Positions 56,736-64,000 of a stretch of 64,000 bases of DNA are shown one piece after another; position 1 is the first letter of the stretch, and every line of letters starts with the position of its first letter. This stretch comes from Calonectria ilicicola (taxonomy: Eukaryota; Ascomycota; Sordariomycetes; Hypocreales; Nectriaceae). The stretch lies in the NCBI GenBank assembly GCA_020809705.1, contig CP085825.1:806001-870000 (forward strand), given 5' to 3'. Made by a program: the position numbers and the translations under genes. The notes under the pieces are model-generated. The model was not told where the DNA came from and made no database searches. It saw only the letters and a list, made by a program, of their open reading frames with translations.

Positions 56736-58387
56736 CTACTGAAGGAGTTGGTATGCAGCTAAACCCGATGAGAGAGATGGTGTGTTGTCCCACATTCGAA
56801 TTCAGCTGACAGCGCGGCTAGGGCTCCATATTTGGCGGAAGAGCAGTCTCCAAGGCCCGAAGGGGAGTTTGATGAGGTGCACGCACCGCATGGCTCCGTA
56901 TTCGGCAGGGAAAGCATCTTGGCCGGAGATTCAACCAACACCTCGCCTACCCTTGCTGAATCACGCCATCAGTTGCCAGAGCCGAGCAAGTCCGGTAAAG
57001 TGGTTTTGGTGTTTGGGAGGGCTGTTAATCATCTCGGTCGTGTCGCTCGACGGGTGTCATGTATCTGCTCGGGCATGCTAAAAATCGCGCCGCTAACCCC
57101 GCAGCTCACCAGTCGCTGCTAAACGCCAACGTGATTAGACTGCATAGGCGGCGTCATGGCTTGCTCCGCATGCATGTGGCCGACCGAATTGGATGAGGAT
57201 GGGCAGAGCACAAATCTGGGTCGGTACGACGTACAAAGAGAAGGACAAAAAGGACCAGCTGTACAGTAATGTAGAATGGAATACCAGCGTAGCAATTGAC
57301 ACCGCCGATGGCCATTGATACACTGAACCACAACAGCCGCACGGAACAGGAATATCCAGCAGGCATATTACAGTACGTACTGTAGATTGACGCGCTGGGT
57401 TCCCGAAGCGCTGCTCCACTCTTGCTAGAGCGGAGACCTCCCGCCCATCCCACCCACCTCTCTTGTCCCGTACCGCTAGCCACCAAATACGTAGCTCTCT
57501 TGTGATTGCATCACGTTCATGCACAGCTCTCTCGAATTAGATAGGCCGCTTATGTCGTGATACTCTCCTCAAATTTACTCGCGGTTCCCTTTGTCGTTTC
57601 ACAGCCGTGGTTCCAGGTGCAGGCGCGAAGGATTGTGGATGCAATCTGCATGTATCAGGCTGGCATCGGGGCAACCCAGTGCGGCGCGGTTGTGCAGACG
57701 GACGAACGTAGCTGAAAGAGTAAAACACGCAGACCTCCCGGCTCTTCCACCGGCCCATTTCCTTCTCTTCTCCTCTTCACTCTCCCTGTGGCCTTGCTCC
57801 CTCCTCCCTGCGTTTCCTACGATGCCGCTGTGACGTTTTCCCCCTTTTTGCGGCTCATTTTTTTTGTTGATCCAGAGAGACGCTGCTGCCTGAGAATGAG
57901 CCGCTGGGCGGACCATGGCGAACCACGAGCCGACTCGCCTCACTCCTCTCCCTCCGAGCACTGCCCTTCAGGATGCCTTTTTTCGAGATTCGTTATAGGG
58001 GTGTCTTGCTTTTTGCTGAACACTGCCCCAGGCTTTCCAGAGGCTTTCCATAAGGCTCAGATTAATGGGCGATTCCCCTCTGTCAGTCATGACCGGGCGG
58101 TGGCTGGCTCGGGGCCTTCAGTCATTTTTCAACGTTAGACACCCTGGCACTTGATTGCCTGTGGTTGAACAGAATATTAGTTTCAAGACTGCCTCATCGT
58201 TCAAGTCATGACAATGCCTCCATGTGTCGACTTTGAACAATACACAGCCTCCTCCGCCAGCATTCGGGGTATAAATGCTATTGCTGCTGCTCCCTAGGAT
58301 TATCCTAAGGTGTCAAACATCTCTTGGTTTTCTGCCAGCAATCCTGCCGACCTCCTCCTCTGCTGAACCACAAACGAACCACACAAG
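56736..58387. other. Intergenic with a coding-like remnant
   Basis: 56810-57000 reads as a hydrophilic, compositionally protein-like frame with no start, probably a remnant of the gene before it or an unplaced exon. The rest, including 57120-57560 and the pyrimidine-rich 57600-58260, shows no gene. Confidence 0.35.
58270..58276 (+). promoter_or_regulatory. TATA box of the small gene at 58388
   Basis: TATAAAT, 118 nt before the ATG at 58388, at the usual distance for a fungal TATA promoter. Confidence 0.6.
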
Positions 58388-58768
58388 ATGTCGAGTTACT
58401 ATGCCCAGGCTGGAAGGTACGGGGTGCTAAACAGCAATAAGGAGAGTCAGTGCTAACATGCTATCCACAGCTTCACCGGCGATAATGACTACCCGTACCC
58501 TCCGACAGACCAACACGGCGACCCCAGATACTACCAGGTAGACGCCTACGGCAGGGTCGTAACCTATCTCGACGAGCAGCAGTCCTATCTCACAGGGCTT
58601 TCCCGGACTGAACGCAGAGGCATGGCCCAAGAGAAAATTGACAACGTCGATGCCGTGTTGAACCCGAACAACACAGCCGCCCCAAAAGAAAGAAAGGATA
58701 GTGACAAGAAGAAGAAAAGGCACGGGAGTAGCCATAAAAAACACAGGAGTAGCCACGAAAAACCCTGA
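58388..58768 (+). CDS. Small Tyr-rich protein with a Lys/His-rich tail, unknown function
   Basis: Two exons, 58388-58416 and 58471-58768. The 54-nt intron (GTACGG, branch GCTAAC, acceptor CCACAG) splits the Ser codon in QAGSFTG. 108 residues; family not recognised. The first half is rich in Tyr, Asp, Pro and Gly (YYAQAG, DYPYPPTDQHGDPRYYQVDA). The middle has a short ordered-looking helix (LTGLSRTERRGMAQEKIDNV). The end is strongly basic with a repeated SSHKKH/SSHEK motif after KDSDKKKKRHG. No signal peptide or membrane segment. The TATA box, clean intron and frame closure make it a likely real gene. The Lys/His tail could bind nucleic acid or act as a nuclear signal; this is inference. Confidence 0.7.
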
Positions 58769-60900
58769 ACACGCTCCTTGCCAGCGCCCCTTTATTACAA
58801 GCCTGCCACCAAAATCGGCTCGTCTTTCGAAGCCTTCAAGGCAGATGGCGCCATCAAAAGATGTGCTTTTCTCGCCAACGAGCCACATAGTCCAAACTCT
58901 TCTGCTAGTTTTGACAACACCGTTGATTTGCAGAAGAGTCTTTGCTATGTTCTCCATTGAGAAAAGCATCAGTTGACCAAAATCGTCCTTTTTTTTTTCC
59001 CGCGTTTGCGAGGCGTGCGGAATACGCCTCGCTTGCATCTGTACTTTTAGCCTAGATAGATTTGCGTTGTGTTTTAGATCTCCTTCCTTAGTTTTCTTTG
59101 CTAGCAGTAGATTTGAGCACATGCTGTGGACTTGTATTAGATTTTGTCGATGTATGTCTTTTAGATAGATTGCTTGTTTCAATATAGACAGGAGCGGTTT
59201 TTTTTTTTTTTTTTAAACCTTAGCCCCAGTACTCTTCTCGCTCAGCGCTTATTTGGTGATCAATATGCCCACGCCATGCATAAGCAGATGATCCAGAATG
59301 GATATGCGTGCTGGGCCATCGGCCTGCAGAAATCTGCAACCTCAGCGGGTAGAGGTCCACTGCAGCTAGCCACTGAGGGATGAAACCCGCCGAAGTGCAT
59401 CAAGTGTAGCCATCACACCGCTCACCGGACCAAATAATGTCTTAGATTAATGCAGACATGACCCCAGGATCTTCGCGGGCAGAGAGGGGAAAGGCGAAAG
59501 ACACTGCGGGTTTATGTACACCAAAGTCTCAGCCACACTACCTCCACAGGCGACTTGTTAGCACACAGTACAGTAGCAGACTGCAGCTACAATGGTGGTT
59601 CGATAGGCCAGTTCAGGAATCGAGTCCACGAATATAGACCCAGGAGATGAAAAGCTGAAATCCTTGGGTTTCATCGCGCCGCTTCTGCCGAATCTGTCCG
59701 TGGAGCGCTGGAGGACTTGGGGGCCGGCCGCTCAAGCAGCCCAGCTGCAACCACCTGCAAGATAATCGCCACGGCGGTATGTGATTCGATCTCCCACTCG
59801 AGTGTCTCAGTGCAAATGCACTATAACCAGCGCGCCAGCCGACAGAGACGCCAAGAGGAAGATGCCGCTGCAGAAATAATAATGCCTGCCCCCCCCCTTC
59901 TTGCTTCAAAGAGTCTTGCCTCCTCTTGCCTCCCCTTCTCCCTTTTCTCCCGGTTTGCAGCGCCATCTTTAGGCACCCGGTGCGTGCCAATCCTTTTTTT
60001 ACAATTGCGTTGAACAGTCTTGTGACTGCCCCTCCCCGACTCGGTCTTCGAGCTCTCTCCAATCGAACGATCTTATAATGCCGACGTTTTGGCCGTGCTT
60101 TCTCCCGATGTTACCCAGACACTTGAATCGAAACAAGGGCAGCCTTGTTTCGATTGCTTAGCCAGCTCGCAATGCCATCATTAGCGTTCGCTGCGGACGG
60201 GGCATTCTGTGCTGTGCTGGGCTGTGGTGTGCTACTTGCCCAGTGGGCTTGGACCAGACATCAAAGGGGGCGGGCTGGCTGGTCGCCTTGTTTGAAGACT
60301 CACACCCTGGGAGGGAACCCAGGCATCAACACTCGATCGATGCCCCCATCTTCCTCGATAAAAGCCCGGCGGCAATAAAGAACCCCACGAGATTCGACTT
60401 ATCCTCGAAAACTTCGTGCCTCCATTCTCGAAAGCCTTCAGATCCCCTAGACGTTTCGGTTGTTAGAGCTAGCGTCCCACAAGCCTGTGACTGCTGCCTG
60501 TCGAGCACATCCTTCAACCCATCAAGCTTTGCACACTACCTGATTTGGGTCGTCCGATCACCTGTCATCCAGACCAAGGCTTCTTGATCCATCCCCTCAT
60601 AGTGTCTCAAGCGTGCCTCCTATCTCCTTCCTCTTAGCTTGGCTCGTTCACCGTGGTTGGCTTGCACTCGTTCATCCTCGAGACCTATCTCGAGCAGGTG
60701 TCAGGGGTATTTCTTCCGAAATCCAAAGGGGTTCGTCGTTCTAGGCTTCAGACACATCCTCCTTGCGTTGCCGTTCTTGCGTTTGTAACAACCAACAATC
60801 GTCAAGCACTTCTTCGTCCTTGCAAGCGTGTCGAATCGACCGAAATTGTATCATCAAACCAACAGACCACTGCTCACCATCGCTCTGATCCAACATCATC
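58769..60900. other. 2.1 kb intergenic region
   Basis: AT-rich 3' region to about 59220 including an 18-base T-run (59197-59214), then mixed sequence. The final 500 bases are C/T-rich and look like the leader of the gene at 60901. No frame accepted. Confidence 0.4.
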
Positions 60901-61735
60901 ATGGCTAATCAAGGTCATCATGGTGGCAACCAGTACTCTTGGCATTATCAGCAACCACAGCAAGGAGCACCGTTTGCTTCTGGGAGCGGACAGGGCTTTT
61001 CCAACGCCTCCGCAGGATATAACACTTACCCAACTGGTCAAGAGACCCCGTATGGGCAAGGTAACGACAACTATTCTGCCCCTTCCGGGGCCCAGGTATG
61101 CCTCGACTCCCTCTTTCTAATCTAGATTGCACCTAAAACAAAACAAACAGGGTTGGAACGGTGCCCAGACCGCATCTGTACCTCACTATAGCGATGTGGG
61201 TTATTACGACAACCAAAACAGTAGTGTCCATCCAAGCCAGGCATACCAAGGTAGTCACCAAAGGTGAGCTTCCCCTGAGCCCAGCTTGGAATAAAATCTC
61301 ACCCTCAATAGTTTCAGATACTCTTCGCCTGGGTCTTCGACTCATCCTCCCGTGAGCGGCCAGCATCCCACATACCAGCATTCCTATAGCATTGGGCGGT
61401 TCACAGAAGTTGAGCAGCCGAGATCTGTCCAAGTCAGTGAGACAATGAACCGCCTTAACCAATACGGCGTCCCGTCGGTCCCACAGTATGGGTCCCAACA
61501 GTATCCAGGTTACGTAGAATTATCATCAGATGATGAAAGAGTCGACGTTGGCTCCAGTGCTGGGCCCAGGCTTCATCACTCTGGGTCAGGAAATCCGAGA
61601 CCCGCACACTCAAGCCCACGACACCCAAGGCCCAGTCATTCCCGGTCAGGACCCTCCAGGCCAGGGCACTCTGTGTCAAGGCAGTCTCGGTCAGACCGCT
61701 CTGGATCAAGATACCCCAGGTCAGAATACGATTGA
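60901..61735 (+). CDS. Prion-like low-complexity protein rich in Gln, Gly, Tyr and Ser
   Basis: Three exons, 60901-61095, 61151-61263 and 61312-61735, with introns of 55 nt (GTATGC...CAAACAG) and 48 nt (GTGAGC...AATAG). 243 residues; family not recognised. The N-terminal two thirds are uncharged and rich in Gln, Asn, Gly, Tyr and Ser (MANQGHHGGNQYSWHYQQPQ, NTYPTGQETPYGQGNDNY), as in prion-like or condensate-forming domains. A more ordered stretch (SIGRFTEVEQPRSVQVSETM) and an acidic patch (ELSSDDERVDVGSS) follow. The end is a pentapeptide repeat region that reads Ser/Arg-rich in this frame and xxGQx in the next one; which is used decides whether the protein ends at 61735 or 61787. No signal peptide. 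An intron probably lies just behind, at 61791-61848. Confidence 0.7.
61641..61730 (+). repeat. 15-bp coding minisatellite, six tandem units
   Basis: Six consecutive 15-base units, for example CCCGGTCAGGACCCT, CCAGGCCAGGGCACT, CTCGGTCAGACCGCT. A diverged seventh copy (CTGGGTCAGGAAATC) lies exactly 60 bases upstream (61581). Within the unit a Gln codon alternates CAG/CAA in one frame. Confidence 0.85.
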
Positions 61736-63393
61736 TCCAACCAATGAAGTCTGTGGTTATTATGTCATGAAGATGGTGGGCGGATGAATCGTAAGTTGTG
61801 GATATATCCATTAATTGGCTGGGTTGCACTAACATGTTGTCGAAATAGTCGGTACTTTTATGTCAATTGGTGTCGTTTGTCTTGGGATCCTTATACTGAC
61901 AGCGTTTTGGCGGGACATGTTTGATACCAAAGCGATGGGAATGGTGGTGTTTGAGAGGTCTTTCTGCTTTTTTATAGAATGTTATATTGTTTGTCAATGG
62001 ATCGTTCTTGTTCATTCAGCTTTTTGTCTTTTTTTTGTTCTTTTCTTGGCTTTCTTTTTGGGGTTCTTTTTCCTTGGACTCCGGGGTCTTCTTTATCTTG
62101 ATTCTGGAAAGACTGGGATGGTTCGAGTTGGTTGACGTTTCAAATTGTGAATCGTTTTATTTGTGAATCGTTTTATGGGTAGACACTCGGGAGATAAACG
62201 AGATATAAACCCTCCAATATCTGATTATTGATCAACGAAATAATCTCCTTATGAGAATTCCCTCCCATGGCGGTGGCAACTAGTGCACACCCATAGCAAT
62301 GTGCCGTTTGTGGCAAATCACTTGGCCTTGGTTGAGCCAACCGAATCGCACCCAACGTTGGCGCGTGACTCGGTTTCAGCTCTCCAGGTATGTGGAAACA
62401 ATGCTGGACCCTTTCACAAGTGCGTTCGGGGAAGCCGTGATTGCTGGGAACTCCGTCCAATAACAACGTGCAGGAGGAGCATAACGCAACTAAGCGGGAG
62501 ATCTGCTGCTGAGCAAAAGATGACAAACTTGCCAAAATGTGTACGCCAAAAGCTCGCAGCCAGCGCGAATAACTTCCGGCGACCAAAAGATTTTTTTTTT
62601 TTTCTCATTTGGAATTCCCCCGAGTCCAGCACTGAAAAAGAGCGGGAATGATGCCAACTTAAGCCAAAAAAGCGTTGTGAAACCAAGGGTGGTTCCTTTC
62701 CACGTTCTCCATGGCCCAAAATGCGGCCTGGACCGTGCCCCCCACTTCCTTTACACCACGAACCCACTGACCCGGTCGCCAATGTGCAAACGCAACGCAA
62801 ACAAGGAGCAGTTGCCCGAGGAGAAAAAAGTATAGGTTCTCGACCCTGAGATTCGGTGGGTTATTCTGATTTTTATGTCCGGATCCCTCGGGAAGACGGG
62901 AATACGCAAGTCCTAAAATAAATAACACTGCCCCAATTTGTTAGGACGGAATCCCAAATTAAAAGCCCGAAATCCGTATTTGTCACCGGATTTTGGCAAG
63001 TAAGACTCATTTACTAAGGCTTAGAGCAGACTCTCGGCATTGCCCAGCCTGAGCTGAGCCGTCCAGATGAGGAATCCAACGCGACTCTCTTGGAGTGTTT
63101 ACGTACCCATGCTTAAAAGCCACCTGCTGATGACTGCCTAGCTTCTTTCGGCCTGACTCAACAAAAGTCCAAGCACATTCTTTAGGCCTCGTGAACTATT
63201 CGCACTTTGGTCCTGAGATAAAAGTCTCCGATGTCGATTGGAACAGTTCCATTGCTTCTCCTTTTATCACTTGTTTTGACAATTGCGCGTCATTTGCCCC
63301 TCAAAGGGAAAAAAAACCGGGTTTTGCCTTCACTGCCACATCAGGGGCAAAGACGCCAATCGCCACCACCAACACTTGCATACTCTCGCAACC
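61736..63393. other. Intergenic with a probable 3' UTR intron at 61791-61848
   Basis: Directly behind the gene at 60901 sits a well-formed 58-nt intron: donor GTAAGT, branch CACTAAC, acceptor AAATAG. T-rich DNA (61960-62100) follows as a likely 3' UTR. The remainder to 63393 holds the cyclase promoter and shows no gene. Confidence 0.55.
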
Positions 63394-64000
63394 ATGAAGT
63401 CCATAGAACTAGATGGACGCACGGGAGAAGGTGGCGGACAGTTGGTGCGAGTCGCAATAGGCCTGGCTGCCTTGACGACTCAGCCAGTGACGATTACCAA
63501 CGTCAGGGGGAATCGTGGGAGGAGCTCCAAGGATGGAGGTTGGAAAGACCCACCCTTATATAGCTTCAACTCAGCATGAAGGCAAAAGGCTAACGCGTTT
63601 CCCGGTGGCAGGACTCAAGAGTCAGCATGTGACCTCAATCCAATGGCTGGCAGAAGCCACAGACGCGGATGTTGAGGGACTTAGCGTTGGGTCTAAGACG
63701 GTAGCATTCTGCCCGCGGCGTGAGCCATCCCAGTTTGCCCAACGAAACGCCAAGATTTCAGCCGCTTCGGGGGCCGCAAGCACGCTTCTTATTCTACAAG
63801 CCATTCTGCCTTTCTTAGTCTTTGCAGGCAACAGCAGTGACGAACCCATCGAGGTCGAAATCTCTGGAGGCACCAACGTGAGCTTCTCACTGAGTTACGA
63901 GTATGCTGACCAAGTCCTGCTGCCTGCTCTCGAAGATCGCTTCGGTATTCACGTTGAGAGAAGGCTGAATACTCGGGGCTGGAGCCTTGGCCCCCAATCA
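63394..64000 (+). CDS. rtcA: RNA 3'-terminal phosphate cyclase, cut by window edge
   Basis: Exon 1 63394-63538, then a 73-nt intron with a weak donor (GTTGGA), branch GGCTAAC and acceptor GGTGGCAG, and exon 2 from 63612 to beyond the window. About 177 residues are visible. The family converts RNA 3'-phosphates to 2',3'-cyclic phosphates with ATP. Seen: the N-terminal signature IELDGRTGEGGGQLVRVAIG, the RGNRGR turn, and across the splice GGLKSQHVTSIQWLAEATDA, followed by VEISGGTN and YADQVLLPALEDRFGI. These are standard positions of RtcA rather than the ribosome-biogenesis paralogue Rcl1, which diverges in the first motif. The catalytic histidine is in the missing C-terminal part. Confidence 0.9.

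Noticed and set aside
61860..62135. 91-codon frame rich in Phe, Leu and Ile resembling a membrane protein
   Set aside because: It lies in a T-rich 3' untranslated stretch; T-runs produce Phe/Leu codons by composition alone.

Overview
The window is nuclear DNA from a filamentous ascomycete, most probably a Sordariomycete and likely Hypocreales. The evidence is short introns (mostly 48-75 nt) with fungal donors and CTAAC/CTRAY-type branch sites, and the gene set: a homologue of the STRIPAK subunit PRO45/HAM-4, a Clr5-domain protein, a GH75 chitosanase, an AA9 lytic polysaccharide monooxygenase, an asco-type laccase and a short secreted tyrosinase. No tRNA, rRNA, CRISPR array or intact transposon was recognised.

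Layout. 0-9 kb is gene-dense and mostly housekeeping: the start of an MFS transporter (-), homocysteine S-methyltransferase (+), a benzil-reductase-like SDR (+), the histone-fold repressor NC2-beta/Dr1 (+) and an Hst2-type sirtuin (+). A laccase (-) converges on the sirtuin, followed by 4.5 kb without a gene. 15.7-22.3 kb holds the FHA/STRIPAK protein (+), an HD-domain cyanamide-hydratase-like protein (+) and the chitosanase (-). COX16 (+) at 26 kb sits between two gene-poor stretches, 22.3-26.0 kb (AT-rich) and 26.5-35.1 kb (GC-rich, 8.6 kb). An acidic disordered protein of unknown function follows at 35.1 kb. 39.2-42.2 kb is an odd locus: a Clr5-domain gene (+) runs towards a damaged minus-strand gene and a Ser/Thr/Pro-rich repetitive frame. 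Then come quinolinate phosphoribosyltransferase (-) and AA9 (-), a 4.8 kb gap, and the seven-exon tyrosinase (+). 52.6-63.4 kb carries only small, disordered or uncharacterised spliced genes (56.4, 58.4 and 60.9 kb). The window ends inside an RNA 3'-terminal phosphate cyclase gene (+).

Most genes act independently and no biosynthetic cluster is evident. Thematic links are loose: three copper oxidases (laccase, AA9, tyrosinase) plus COX16, which helps assemble the copper site of cytochrome oxidase; and a sirtuin that consumes NAD+ alongside the QPRT that makes its precursor. Exon-intron models were built by hand from splice signals, reading-frame closure and remembered family motifs. Two introns appear to start with GC instead of GT. 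No database search was possible, so product names rest on motif recognition.
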